Part shown: piece by piece, positions 51,463 through 60,886 of the stretch
Position numbering within the stretch: the stretch's first letter is position 1
Layout: each line of letters begins with the position of its first letter
Assembly (NCBI GenBank): GCA_945883435.1
Contig: CAMCXK010000004.1
Location: 1-64,000, forward strand
Direction of reading: 5' to 3'
Length of the DNA: 64,000 nt
From: Chthoniobacter flavus
GTDB lineage: Bacteria > Verrucomicrobiota > Verrucomicrobiia > Chthoniobacterales > Terrimicrobiaceae
Translations under genes and position numbers: made by a program
Notes under the pieces: model-generated
Told to the model about the DNA's origin: nothing
Seen by the model: only the letters and a program-made list of their open reading frames with translations
The model's database searches: none

Positions 51463-52826
51463 CGCTGCCGACCGCCGAATCTGCCGAAAAGGCCATTCTC
51501 GGGGCAGCCTTGCAGGACGGCCGCACCGCCGATGCTGTGCTCGAGCTGATCCAGCCCGACCAGCTCGTGAGCAGTGTCCACGCGACGCTGCTCTCCATTG
51601 TTGCCGATCTTCGCGCCTTGGCACAGCCCGTCGATTTTGTGGTTGTCACCACTGAGGTCGAACGACGCGGCAAATTGGACGAGGTCGGAGGACACCACAA
51701 CATCACCGCCCTCGCCACCGACTACGGCAGTGTCGCCAACTGGCGCTACTGCGCCACCGAGGTTCTGGACATCTGGAAACGCCGCCAGATGCGCCAGGCG
51801 GCCCTGCAAATGGCCGAGGCCTCCATGGATATGACATTGTCGCCAGAGGAGGCCCAAGAGCGTTGCGAGCAACAACTCTATGCGCTGCGCGACCACACCA
51901 CCCGGGACAATCCAGTCGCTCAGTGTCGCGAGGCCGTCATGGCAGCTGCGGAGCACATCGAAAACGTCTTTCGCAACCGTGGTGAGACAATCGGTCTCGA
52001 GTCGGGCATTCACGATCTGGACAGGTCCACAGGTGGATTCCTGGGCGGACAGATGATCATCATCGCCGCACGCCCGGCCTGCGGCAAATCCGCGTTGGGT
52101 ATGCAAATGGCCTTGCACGCCGTGCAACAGAAGCAAGTGCCGACGTTGGTCTTCAGCGTCGAAATGCCAAGTCGCGAACTCATGGTCCGCGCTCTGTGCG
52201 CCGAGTCAGGCATCAACCTGCAGCGCATCCGAGACGGGTTCCTCAACCGCTCCGCGTTGCAGAATCTCGCGGGCGTTGCAGCCCGACTCATTAAAACTCC
52301 CCTTTACCTGGACGAAACCCCAGGCCTCACGGTCGCCCAATTCCGCGCCCGTGCCCGCCGTGCCAAAGCATCGCATGGCATCGGGCTGATCGTCGTCGAT
52401 TATTTGCAATTTATGAGCGGATCGAGCGCATCCGCTCGCCAGTCTCGAGCCCTGGAAGTCAGCGAGATCAGCAAAGCCATCAAGACCACCGCCAAAGAAC
52501 TCGACATCCCGATCATCGCCCTCGCCCAGCTCAACCGCGATGCCGATGGTGACCACACCAAGCCTAAGCTCTCGAACCTCCGAGAGTCAGGCAGCATTGA
52601 GCAGGACGCCGACACGGTCCTGCTTATTCACCGCCTCGATAAAAACAAAAAACGCGCCGCCGACGAAGACACTGAACCTGCCGACCACAATACGCTCTTG
52701 ATCCTCGCCAAGCAGCGCAACGGCCCCACCCCTGAGATCAAGCTCAACTTCATCGGAGAACAAACCGTTTTCCGAAACGTCACGGAAAAACAATACAGCA
52801 ACAACCTCAGCCAAAGACAAAAATGA
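51459..52826 (+). CDS. Replicative DNA helicase (DnaB family)
   Basis: The 455-aa DnaB-type helicase unwinds phage DNA. N-terminal dimer domain (about 1-110), linker, and RecA-like ATPase domain with IIAARPACGKSALGMQMAL near residue 205, EMPSRELMVRALC, IVVDYLQFMSG, and ALAQLNRD. All match DnaB motifs H1 to H4. Length fits. It overlaps both neighbours by ATGA. Confidence 0.95.
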   Translation: MTLPTAESAEKAILGAALQDGRTADAVLELIQPDQLVSSVHATLLSIVADLRALAQPVDFVVVTTEVERRGKLDEVGGHHNITALATDYGSVANWRYCATEVLDIWKRRQMRQAALQMAEASMDMTLSPEEAQERCEQQLYALRDHTTRDNPVAQCREAVMAAAEHIENVFRNRGETIGLESGIHDLDRSTGGFLGGQMIIIAARPACGKSALGMQMALHAVQQKQVPTLVFSVEMPSRELMVRALCAESGINLQRIRDGFLNRSALQNLAGVAARLIKTPLYLDETPGLTVAQFRARARRAKASHGIGLIVVDYLQFMSGSSASARQSRALEVSEISKAIKTTAKELDIPIIALAQLNRDADGDHTKPKLSNLRESGSIEQDADTVLLIHRLDKNKKRAADEDTEPADHNTLLILAKQRNGPTPEIKLNFIGEQTVFRNVTEKQYSNNLSQRQK

Positions 52827-53032
52827 CCATCGAAAAACTCGCCACCGAGCAAAACGAAACTCACATCTATGCCATTCCAGGCATGACTCCGCCCGGGCGT
52901 GTCGAAATCCGTTTTCGCAACGGCCAATTTGACCGCGCCATCTACCCATTCCATGGCCACTACAGCCGCGAGCAGTGGGCCATCTTAAAACAAATCGCCG
53001 AGGAAATCGAAGCTCTCGCCCGCTACGCATGA
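52823..53032 (+). CDS. Hypothetical phage protein (69 aa)
   Basis: A small protein with IYAIPGMTPPGRVEIRFRNG and a helical end. Coupled between the helicase and the next gene. Unrecognised. Confidence 0.5.
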   Translation: MTIEKLATEQNETHIYAIPGMTPPGRVEIRFRNGQFDRAIYPFHGHYSREQWAILKQIAEEIEALARYA

Positions 53033-53319
53033 AAAAACCCGATCCACGACTCAAAGCCGCCGGAGTCTCCGGCTACAACAAGCCCAAAAAGACGCCCAGT
53101 CACCCTACAAAATCGCATGTTGTCGTGGCCAAAGAAGGCAGCCAGGTCAAAACAATCCGGTTTGGCCAGCAGGGCGTCTCGGGCTCTCCTGCAAAAAAAG
53201 GAGAGTCAGCTGCTGCCCGCAAACGCCGCGAGTCATTTCAAGCCCGTCATGCCGACAACATCGCCAAAGGCAAACTCGGCGCGGCTTACTGGTCCAACAA
53301 AGTGAAATGGAAACCATGA
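53029..53319 (+). CDS. Conserved phage protein (KTIRFGQQG family)
   Basis: A 96-aa basic product with DPRLKAAGVSGYNKPKKTP, VKTIRFGQQGVSGSP and FQARHADNIAKGKLGAAYW, a pattern I recognise as widely conserved in phages (DUF6321/DUF5872-like). Function unknown; likely nucleic-acid or virion associated. Confidence 0.75.
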   Translation: MKKPDPRLKAAGVSGYNKPKKTPSHPTKSHVVVAKEGSQVKTIRFGQQGVSGSPAKKGESAAARKRRESFQARHADNIAKGKLGAAYWSNKVKWKP

Positions 53320-53612
53320 GCGCCGACGAATTACTGAACAAAAACATGGAGCAAACCGGAGTAATCCGAGCGCTGCGGGCCAATGCGCGGGAAGATGCTG
53401 CGACGATTAGTCGGCTGATTAAAGAGCGCGACGAGGCTATTGCTGACAGGGACATTGCGAGAAACTCGTCAATGTATAGCGATCGGGCACACGATCGAAT
53501 GACTCAAGAGCTACATGGGCTTTACAAACAACTTGACCAGTCTCGGAATGAATACCTGCGAGTATGTTCTGAACGCGACGATTTGTTACAAAGGTGGGAG
53601 GCCGCCAAATGA
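53316..53612 (+). CDS. Coiled-coil phage protein
   Basis: A 98-aa helical product (REDAATISRLIKERDEAIAD, ELHGLYKQLDQSRNEYLRV). ATGA start overlaps the previous gene; an ATG at 53307 would add three residues. Unrecognised. Confidence 0.55.
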   Translation: MSADELLNKNMEQTGVIRALRANAREDAATISRLIKERDEAIADRDIARNSSMYSDRAHDRMTQELHGLYKQLDQSRNEYLRVCSERDDLLQRWEAAK

Positions 53613-53794
53613 ACTCCCTGCGCGATTACATTGCCAGCCGAGGGATCGATGCCACGCGAGCGCTAAATGTCTTGCAAGAAGCTGGCGTTGTTTCCGACCT
53701 GTGCGTAACGGTGGAAGATGTTGGTGACGCCGGAAAGGCCGTGTCCTGGTTAAGCCTGCATGAAGAAAAATTGATAACGCCCACGCGCCGATGA
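53609..53794 (+). CDS. Hypothetical phage protein (61 aa)
   Basis: A small acidic product (SLRDYIASRGIDATRALNVL, LCVTVEDVGDAGKAVSWL) overlapping neighbours by ATGA. It lies directly before the large terminase and could be a small terminase partner by position. Not recognisable. Confidence 0.5.
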   Translation: MNSLRDYIASRGIDATRALNVLQEAGVVSDLCVTVEDVGDAGKAVSWLSLHEEKLITPTRR

Positions 53795-55500
53795 TCCCCC
53801 ACACCGAGCATCCCATCATCGAGTGGCCGCGACTCGGTCGCCACCCTACCGATTCCGCGCTTTTGGCCGCAGAATTCCGCGACGGCTACCGCGCTTTCAC
53901 CCAAGAGCAATTCCTCGCCTACCACCGCGAGCGTGAAGCCCAGATCGCCCGCATGGCCGATGATCCCTTCCGCTACGGATGGATCAACCCCGCGTGGCTC
54001 CGCGCCGACCAGGCCTTCACGGACCTCCGCGCCAAGTTCCCGAAAGGAGTCACCGAAGTCCTCATCCTGGGCGGCAACCGCTCCGGCAAATCCCGCTACT
54101 ACGCCCGCCGGTGCATGCAGCATCTGGTCGAGAAGCCCGGAGCCAAAGTCTGGTGCCTACAATCCACCGAGGCCGCCAGCATTCAAAACCAGCAGCCGTA
54201 TTTGTGGGAATACCTCCCCGCCGAATGGAAACCCCTTGCCAGCGGCAAACTCAAAAAAGGCGCGGTCGCCAACATTACCTACTCGCAAAAAGGCGGCTTC
54301 ACCGAAAACTCCTTCGTCCTCCCAAATGGCTCCCAATGCTGGTTCAAATTCTACTCGATGGATGTCACCTCCATCGAAGGCTCCGAGTTAGATTTCGCCT
54401 GGGCCGACGAGTTGGTCACCCCCGACTGGATCGAAGCCATCCGCTTTCGCCTCCTCACCCGCAACGGCGAACTCGGCATCGGCTTCACCCCCGTCGAAGG
54501 CTACACCCCCACCGTCAAAGAATACCTCGATGGAGCCGCAACACTCGAAGAATGCCCCGCGCCGCTCCTCCCCCGCTACAAAAACGGAAAACTCGAAGGC
54601 CTCGAACTCGTCCCCCGGCTCCAGCAGTGCGTGCGCGAGAAAGCCCGCGTCGTCTATTTCCACACCGCCGACAACCCCTTCGGCAACCCCGAAGCCATGG
54701 AAACCGAACTCGCCGGTAGCAACCGCGAGCGCATTTTGATGCGGGCCTACGGTGTGCCCACCAAAGCCAAACTTTCCATGTTCCCGAAGTTCCGGGATCA
54801 CGTTCACATCGTGCCGCACGACAAGATTCCCAAAGAAGGCACCTGCTACCACTTCGTCGATCCTGGCGAGGGAAAGACCTGGGCCATGCTCTGGGTGCGC
54901 TTCACACCCGATGGCCGTTGCTGGGTTTACCGCGAATTCCCGGATCAGATTTCCTACATCGAAGGCGTCGGCTATGCCGGTCCCTGGGCAGAGCCGGACG
55001 GCAAGCTCCTTGACGGCCGGCCGGGTGCCGCACAAAGAGCCTGTGGAGGTTTCACCTTTAGCGATTACAAGCGCGTCATCGAATTGGCCGAAAAGGACGA
55101 CGCCGCCGAGCCGCTTGAGCGCTGGATGGACAGCCGCTACGGGAATACTGCCAGCATGACGGAGGAAGGCGTAAAAACCCTCATCGACCAATGCGACGAA
55201 AAAATGAACATGGCTTTCAAAGCCACCTCAGGAAAAGCCATCATCGAAGGCGTATCCATCATCAACGATATGCTGGGCTACGACGAGCACAGAGACATCG
55301 ACGCGACAAACAATCCCAAGCTCTACATCAGCGAGCGTTGCAAAAACCTCATCTTTTCGCTCAAGACTTGGACCGGCGCGGATGGCAAAAAGTCGGCCAG
55401 CAAAGATTTCATCGACATCCTTCGCTACATCGCCTTGGCCGATGGCGTAGGCTACCAAGACCCCGATGCCCTGCGCGTGCGCGGAGGTGGCTGCTACTGA
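53791..55500 (+). CDS. Terminase large subunit
   Basis: The 569-aa motor packages phage DNA into the head. N-terminal ATPase: Walker A LILGGNRSGKSRYYARR near residue 97 and Walker B LDFAWADELV near 205. C-terminal RNase-H-like nuclease: HFVDPGEGKTWAMLWV (first Asp) and SKDFIDILRYIAL (late Asp). Assignment is strong. It is followed by a small HTH gene 29 bp on. Confidence 0.93.
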   Translation: MIPHTEHPIIEWPRLGRHPTDSALLAAEFRDGYRAFTQEQFLAYHREREAQIARMADDPFRYGWINPAWLRADQAFTDLRAKFPKGVTEVLILGGNRSGKSRYYARRCMQHLVEKPGAKVWCLQSTEAASIQNQQPYLWEYLPAEWKPLASGKLKKGAVANITYSQKGGFTENSFVLPNGSQCWFKFYSMDVTSIEGSELDFAWADELVTPDWIEAIRFRLLTRNGELGIGFTPVEGYTPTVKEYLDGAATLEECPAPLLPRYKNGKLEGLELVPRLQQCVREKARVVYFHTADNPFGNPEAMETELAGSNRERILMRAYGVPTKAKLSMFPKFRDHVHIVPHDKIPKEGTCYHFVDPGEGKTWAMLWVRFTPDGRCWVYREFPDQISYIEGVGYAGPWAEPDGKLLDGRPGAAQRACGGFTFSDYKRVIELAEKDDAAEPLERWMDSRYGNTASMTEEGVKTLIDQCDEKMNMAFKATSGKAIIEGVSIINDMLGYDEHRDIDATNNPKLYISERCKNLIFSLKTWTGADGKKSASKDFIDILRYIALADGVGYQDPDALRVRGGGCY

Positions 55501-55529
55501 CCTTGACACTCTCCCCACATAATAAATCC

Positions 55530-55682
55530 ATGAAACTACTCCGGGCCCGTGATGTGATGAACCGCCTCGGGATTACTTTTAAACAGCTCGAAAAACTGGT
55601 CGCCACCGGGCTGCTCAAGCCGATCCGCGCCACCAACCGCGCCCGCGCCTGGTATCGCGCCGCCGATCTGGAAAGCCTGTGA
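55530..55682 (+). CDS. Small HTH protein (50 aa)
   Basis: An excisionase/MerR-like HTH: LRARDVMNRLGITFKQLEKL, then TGLLKPIRATNRARAWYRA. Between terminase and scaffold genes. Overlaps the next start (GTGA). Regulator or small DNA-binding packaging factor. Confidence 0.65.
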   Translation: MKLLRARDVMNRLGITFKQLEKLVATGLLKPIRATNRARAWYRAADLESL

Positions 55683-55921
55683 AACACACCGACAATCATG
55701 GCTCTCTAAGCCGCAACGCCGCTAAAGAAAAACCCACACAGCCCGACCACAAAGGCTCTTGTGTAGTGGCTGGGGTGCGTTACTGGATCAGCGCCTACAT
55801 CAACACGGACGCTGAAACCGGCGCAAAATACTTCAAACTTTATTTCAAACCGAAAACCGAGGCTCCGCCTGCCGAGCCAGATACCACCGACCTCTCGGGG
55901 GCTCCGGAAATTCCGTTTTGA
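55679..55921 (+). CDS. Hypothetical phage protein (80 aa)
   Basis: From a GTG start, with GSCVVAGVRYWISAYINTDA and a Pro-rich tail SGAPEIPF. Unrecognised. Confidence 0.5.
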   Translation: MKHTDNHGSLSRNAAKEKPTQPDHKGSCVVAGVRYWISAYINTDAETGAKYFKLYFKPKTEAPPAEPDTTDLSGAPEIPF

Positions 55922-56172
55922 TCGTTGCGATGAATTCCGACGCCATCGCCGCCGCCTGGTGTGTTCCTGCCGAAGAGCCCTGGTTTCAAGCGCTCCAATG
56001 CAAGCTCGCCGACCATATCGCCGATGCGCAACTCATGGTGACGTTGCCGGCGTCCGCGACCAATCACGGCACACTGGCCACTGCTGCCGGCCGCTTGGAC
56101 GCTTTGCTGACATTGCGCGATGATCTTTGCACGCTCCGCGCCGAGTCTTTCCATCAAAAATCGAGCGCCTGA
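55918..56172 (+). CDS. Hypothetical phage protein (84 aa)
   Basis: From a TTG overlapping the previous stop, or from ATG at 55930. Helical, with AAGRLDALLTLRDDLC. Unrecognised. Confidence 0.45.
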   Translation: MIVAMNSDAIAAAWCVPAEEPWFQALQCKLADHIADAQLMVTLPASATNHGTLATAAGRLDALLTLRDDLCTLRAESFHQKSSA

Positions 56173-56186
56173 CGCGCCTTTTTACA

Positions 56187-56214
56187 CCCCGTTTCCCCCC
56201 GTTTTTCCCCGTTT
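56187..56214. repeat. CCCCGTTT x3 at exact 10-bp period
   Basis: Copies at 56187-56194, 56197-56204 and 56207-56214 lie in a 184-bp gap without genes (56173-56356) upstream of the scaffold gene. Phasing on one DNA face suggests a protein-binding or packaging site. Confidence 0.55.
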
Positions 56215-56356
56215 CTCCCAGACTCCCTTGCCGCATTTTCCAGGCTGCCGCATGTCTGCTGCACGCGAGGACTGACCCAGCTCGCCGTGACCCGTGTTCC
56301 TCCGCCCGGGCCGCATATCAACTGGGGCTGGAACGGACTTGGACACCTACAAAACC

Positions 56357-57346
56357 ATGGAACAGGCAGACAATGCGATCAACATCGGCGACGTGCTTGA
56401 CGAATTGGGAGTCACCCTCCCGACCACCGACGAGCAGCAGACCGCGGAATCCTCCGAAGAGTCGACGGTCTCCGATACGGAAGAAATTGACACCACCAAC
56501 ACCGACAACAACGAATCGGAAGCATCGACTGACGATGAAAACCAATCATCCGACGACGATGAATCCACCGATGACGACAATGCCGATGCTGAGGATGAAA
56601 GCGACCCCGACGCTCGCTCGGTCAAAAAACTGAGCAAACGAGTCGACAAGCTCACCGCCCGCGCCAAAACCGCCGAGGAGCAGGCCGCCGCACTTCAGAC
56701 AGAGCTTGCTGACACCAAAGAGAAGCTGGCCAAAGCCCAGCCAGTCATCGTGGCAGATGCCGCCGATCCGCTGGCCAACATCGAAACCCTCGACCAACTC
56801 GAAGAGCGACTCGCAGCGGCTAAAAAGGTCCGTAAATGGGCCCTTGCAAACCTCGAAGGGGCCTCCGTCAGCAATTCCGCTGGAGATGAAACCTACTACG
56901 AGCCCGCTCAAGTCCGCGAGTTCCTGGCCAACGCCGACGAAGTCATCACCGAGCACGCTCCGAAAAAGCGCGAGTTCATCCAAGCCAGGAGCGTCTTTGT
57001 TCAAGAGGCCAAAGCGGTCTATCCCGAGTTGTTCAAAGAAGGCAGTCAGTTGCGACAGGTCATGCAGGACACCCTGCGCCAATACCCAGCACTGGCCAAA
57101 ATGCCCAACCTTGAAATTATCATCGGCGACGCCATGCGCGGCCAGGCCGCCCGCTTCGCAGAACTCGAGGCCCGGTCCAAATCCGCCAAAGCCAAACAAC
57201 CGGCTACTGCTGTTGTCGCCCCCAAAGTTGTCAATCCCTCCGCAGCTCCCCGAGCAAAATCAAAACCCAACGCATTGGAAGCCCTAAAAAAAACCGGCAG
57301 CCGCGAAGCCGCCGAATCCTTCGTCGCAGGACTCCTCGACGATTAA
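56357..57346 (+). CDS. Capsid scaffold protein
   Basis: A 329-aa protein typical of scaffolds: a Glu/Asp/Ser/Thr-rich first 85 residues (DDENQSSDDDESTDDDN), a coiled coil (AKTAEEQAAALQTELADTKE) and a Lys/Ala-rich helical end. It lies directly before the major capsid gene. ATG at 56357 is chosen. Confidence 0.8.
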   Translation: MEQADNAINIGDVLDELGVTLPTTDEQQTAESSEESTVSDTEEIDTTNTDNNESEASTDDENQSSDDDESTDDDNADAEDESDPDARSVKKLSKRVDKLTARAKTAEEQAAALQTELADTKEKLAKAQPVIVADAADPLANIETLDQLEERLAAAKKVRKWALANLEGASVSNSAGDETYYEPAQVREFLANADEVITEHAPKKREFIQARSVFVQEAKAVYPELFKEGSQLRQVMQDTLRQYPALAKMPNLEIIIGDAMRGQAARFAELEARSKSAKAKQPATAVVAPKVVNPSAAPRAKSKPNALEALKKTGSREAAESFVAGLLDD

Positions 57347-57352
57347 CCCACG

Positions 57353-57374
57353 CACCAACCAACCAACCAACCAA
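57353..57374 (+). repeat. CCAA tandem repeat before the capsid ATG
   Basis: About five copies of CCAA lie just upstream of the major capsid ATG at 57380, in the place of a Shine-Dalgarno sequence. The region is A/C-rich and unstructured. Confidence 0.65.
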
Positions 57375-57379
57375 ATCCA

Positions 57380-58399
57380 ATGTCCACTTCCATCCTCACC
57401 GTTAAAGGTCAAAAACAAGACCTCTCCGACGCCATGGTTCTCATCGAACCCGGCGACACGCCCATCTTCTCGATGTGCAAAAAAGGCAAAGAGCCTGCCA
57501 ACGTGCTCTTTCAATGGCCCGTTGACCGCTACGACTCGCCAAACACCGATGGCGTTCTCGCCAACGCAGCAGTCACCACCTACGCCGACAAACACGCCAA
57601 TCGCGAACTGCTCTCCGGCCGCGTCCAGAAAGTGCGCCGTGCGTTCCAAGTTGACGACTTCGTCGAAAACGTCGCCGATCTGGCAGGCGTCGGGAAAAAG
57701 CAAGCCTTTAACAAAGCGGCTGCCAAATCCTTGGTCGAACTTAAAATCGACATCGAAAGTGTGCTCGGGTCCGATAACGACTCGGTCGCAGCAGCTGGCA
57801 ACCAAGCCTCCGGGGGCACGGCCAACCAGACCCGCGGCCTCGGGAGCTGGATTAGCTCGAGCGCCCAAGCTGACACAGCAACTGCCGTTCCTGCCGCCTA
57901 CCGCACGCCCGCTGGCTCGATCAACACGACCGCGCCAGGCAGCTTGACGGAAAGCGCCGTGATTGACGTGCTCGAGTCGATGTTTACCGTCCGCCGGCAG
58001 CGTCGCAACTACGACCTCGTGTGCGGCACGGCCCTGAAAAAAGCCTTTTCGGGTTTCATCCGGACGCAGACCGGTTCGACCAACGTCATGTCGTCGATCC
58101 GCACCTTCACACAGGACCTCGAGTCCAAAAAGATCGTCAACGTGATCGACATCTACGAGAGCGATTTTGGCACTCTCTCCCTGCACCCGTCTGTTTACCT
58201 CGGCGGCGCTGATGCCGCGAGCAAAGCAGCCCGTGGCTACGTGCTCGACATGGACCTTGTCGAAATCCGCTTCAACCGCAAGCCGAACATGGAAAAGCTG
58301 CCGGTCGACGGCGCAGGCCCTCGTGGCTATGTGGACGCGATTTTTGGCGTCGCATGCGCGAACCCCGAGGTTCTGGGCAAATTTGCCTACGCGGCCTGA
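57380..58399 (+). CDS. Major capsid protein (SU10/DUF5309-like HK97 fold)
   Basis: The 339-aa protein follows the scaffold gene. It begins LTVKGQKQDLSDAMVLIEPG, with VDRYDSPNTDGVLANAAVTT, the helical AFNKAAAKSLVELKIDIE and C-terminal NRKPNMEKLPVDGAGPRGYV. The pattern matches the DUF5309/SU10 capsid group. The family is inferred from overall order and sequence character. A terminator follows. Confidence 0.8.
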   Translation: MSTSILTVKGQKQDLSDAMVLIEPGDTPIFSMCKKGKEPANVLFQWPVDRYDSPNTDGVLANAAVTTYADKHANRELLSGRVQKVRRAFQVDDFVENVADLAGVGKKQAFNKAAAKSLVELKIDIESVLGSDNDSVAAAGNQASGGTANQTRGLGSWISSSAQADTATAVPAAYRTPAGSINTTAPGSLTESAVIDVLESMFTVRRQRRNYDLVCGTALKKAFSGFIRTQTGSTNVMSSIRTFTQDLESKKIVNVIDIYESDFGTLSLHPSVYLGGADAASKAARGYVLDMDLVEIRFNRKPNMEKLPVDGAGPRGYVDAIFGVACANPEVLGKFAYAA

Positions 58400-58413
58400 T
58401 TGGCACCCCGCCC

Positions 58414-58441
58414 GCCGGAGGAGGACCTCCACTCCTCCGGC
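58414..58441 (+). terminator. Hairpin terminator or attenuator after the capsid gene
   Basis: A perfect 9-bp stem GCCGGAGGA/TCCTCCGGC with a 10-nt loop, followed by ATCTCCTTTT. Could uncouple abundant capsid mRNA from downstream genes. Confidence 0.65.
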
Positions 58442-58454
58442 ATCTCCTTTTGTA

Positions 58455-58814
58455 ATGACGAGCGATGACATGCAGTCCCTGATCGATGAGCTTCCGGGCG
58501 ACATTGCCCAAGGAGCCGCCGACATCCTGACTCAGCAGTGGGAGGCCACCGCCGTTCTCGCCGAGCAGCGTCAAGACGCCATCGCCCAAGCGAGGGCTGC
58601 CGAGCCCCTGCACGCCGTTGACGGCCTCGGCTACCTCGACATGTCTGTGGATGCCCAGATTTACCACTGGTGGAACCACAAGATGCCAGGATGCTGGCGT
58701 GATCGCGATTTTCGCGCCTGGTTCAAGCGCAACTTTCCTTCCACCGTGGTCCACTCCGGGGGCACCAGCAAAACGATGATTCTGATGCCTGGCCTGGGAA
58801 AAAATGCCGCATGA
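58455..58814 (+). CDS. Hypothetical phage head protein (119 aa)
   Basis: Helical N-half (QSLIDELPGDIAQGAADIL) and aromatic WWNHKMPGCWRDRDFRAWFK. Between capsid and portal genes. Overlaps the portal start by ATGA. Unrecognised. Confidence 0.55.
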   Translation: MTSDDMQSLIDELPGDIAQGAADILTQQWEATAVLAEQRQDAIAQARAAEPLHAVDGLGYLDMSVDAQIYHWWNHKMPGCWRDRDFRAWFKRNFPSTVVHSGGTSKTMILMPGLGKNAA

Positions 58815-60886
58815 TGACCGAGGAAAAATCCGACCTCAACTACTGGATTCGGGAACTCACGACAGCGGCCACCGATGCCTCTTGGTATTCCACCCGTCGC
58901 GCCGATAATTACGACACCCGACTCAGCTACTGGGATGGTCAGTCATCCGATGGCAAAAAGTGGAGCGGCAACTTCCGCAAAAAAATCTTCCCTTGGGAAG
59001 GGGCCAGCGACGCTCGCATCCGCCTGGCCGATCTTGTTTGCAACCGAGAGGCACAACTTTGTTTGCAGGCAACTTTCGCCGCCCGTCTACAAATGCTCCC
59101 GGTCGAGTCGACCGATGCTTTGCAGCAGCAACGCTGCGAGTCGCTTCTCAAGTGGATGCTTCACAGCCACTGCGCCGATGATCTTCGCCGCGAACTTGAA
59201 CTGGCTCTAAACATCCGCGCCACTTATGGCCTCGCAGTTATGGGAGTCTTCTGGCGCACCACGTCCCGCGTCGAAATCAAAACTTTCACACTCGATGATC
59301 TTTTGCTGCTCGCCGAACAAGACCCTGCCGCAGGCGAGTTCATCGCCGCGATCCTGGACCCGACTCAAGAGGTCCTCGCCACTCGCATGGCCGAGCAATA
59401 CCTGCCCGGGCCGATCACGATTGCCGGCATTCGCACTCTCCGGGAAGGTCGCGTGCTCGAAATACCCACGCCTTACGTCTACGAGTCCCGACCCGAGTGG
59501 TGTGCGCTGGAGCCGTTCAACGATGTGTTGTTTCCTGCCGCCACCTACGATTTGCAACGCGCCCCCTGGATCGCCCGCCGCGAAATGGTGACATGCGAGG
59601 AACTCCGCGAGCGCATCACGCTCGACGGATACGACTCCACTTTTGTCGAACAAGCCGAACGCCAAAAAGGATCCTCCCTCTGGCCCATCATTGTCCAGGC
59701 AAGCGCAAACCGCCGAGACCACCTCCTTTTTGAGGAATACCGCGACATGGTGGAACTCTGGCACATTTATTCCAAAGAAGAGGACAAAAAGACGGGCGCA
59801 ACCAAGCTCATGTGCCGCGTCGTTCACAGCAGCATCTCCGACCTGGCCGCCAAAGAAGAAATCCTGACTTACGCTCACGGAAATTACCCGTTCATCGAAC
59901 TCCCCCGCGAGCGCATCACACGCTGCCTGATCGAGGCTCGAGGCATCCCTGAGATTGTCTCGACCATGCAGCAAGAGATCAAGCAGCAGCGGGACTACCG
60001 CGCCGACCGCGCCTCCATCGCCATCCTGCCACCGCTCAAAGTGCCCGCCAACCGGGGCAAGCTCGACCTCATCCTCGGCCCGGCCATGCAGTTGCCCGAG
60101 CGCCGGCCCAACGAATTCGCCTGGATGCAACCGCCGCCCTTTGACCAAGGCACCATAGAGATCGAACGAGCTGTCCGCCGCGACGTCAACGAGTATTTCG
60201 GCCTGGCCGGGGACGGAGTCGATCCGAATTACGCTCAACTTGTGCTGCAGCACACTGTGGACCGCTGGCTCCGCGACTTCAAAGCCATCGTCACCCAGAC
60301 CTGGCAGCTCATGCAGCAATATATGCCCCCGGTGCGGATTTTGCGCGTCTCTGGCGGAGCTAACGTGCCATTTGCCGCCGCCCGCGAGGATATCCAGGGA
60401 AAATTCGACCTCTCGGTGACTTACGACGCAAAGCAGTTCGACTCCGAACTACTCGGCATGAAGCTCGAATACATCACCAAATCCCTGGTCCCGATGGACA
60501 ACATGGGCGTCATCGACCGCGCCGGGCTGGTGAAGTTCATCATGTCCACCGTCGATCCGAATATCGCCGACCTCATTGTCCGCGATCCGGGGCCTGCCGC
60601 GCAGATCGAGGCCGACGAAGAACAGCTTGCCTACACGAAAATCGCCGCTGGAACAGAGCCACCGCTTCCGCAGGAAGGCGTAAATTTCCAACTACGCGCC
60701 CAAGTTTTGCAAAGCATCATCGCCGCAAACCCGGCTATCCAGCAGCGACTGCAAAGCGACGAGATTTTTCGCAGCATGATCGATGCCCGCATGCAAGCGT
60801 TCAGCTTTCAGCTGCAGCAGCAGCAAAACGCCATCATCGGTCGCCAAGGCACGCTCCCAGCCTTGCAACAACCCGTCGCCGCGTGA
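58811..60886 (+). CDS. Portal protein
   Basis: A 691-aa protein forming the dodecameric portal. Visible: NFRKKIFPWEGASDARIRLA, AEQDPAAGEFIAAIL, VYESRPEWCALEPFNDVLFP, KQQRDYRADRASIAILPPLK and a Gln-rich helical end. Large podovirus/SU10-type portals have this length. Assignment rests on order and character. The gene overlaps both neighbours. Confidence 0.8.
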   Translation: MMTEEKSDLNYWIRELTTAATDASWYSTRRADNYDTRLSYWDGQSSDGKKWSGNFRKKIFPWEGASDARIRLADLVCNREAQLCLQATFAARLQMLPVESTDALQQQRCESLLKWMLHSHCADDLRRELELALNIRATYGLAVMGVFWRTTSRVEIKTFTLDDLLLLAEQDPAAGEFIAAILDPTQEVLATRMAEQYLPGPITIAGIRTLREGRVLEIPTPYVYESRPEWCALEPFNDVLFPAATYDLQRAPWIARREMVTCEELRERITLDGYDSTFVEQAERQKGSSLWPIIVQASANRRDHLLFEEYRDMVELWHIYSKEEDKKTGATKLMCRVVHSSISDLAAKEEILTYAHGNYPFIELPRERITRCLIEARGIPEIVSTMQQEIKQQRDYRADRASIAILPPLKVPANRGKLDLILGPAMQLPERRPNEFAWMQPPPFDQGTIEIERAVRRDVNEYFGLAGDGVDPNYAQLVLQHTVDRWLRDFKAIVTQTWQLMQQYMPPVRILRVSGGANVPFAAAREDIQGKFDLSVTYDAKQFDSELLGMKLEYITKSLVPMDNMGVIDRAGLVKFIMSTVDPNIADLIVRDPGPAAQIEADEEQLAYTKIAAGTEPPLPQEGVNFQLRAQVLQSIIAANPAIQQRLQSDEIFRSMIDARMQAFSFQLQQQQNAIIGRQGTLPALQQPVAA

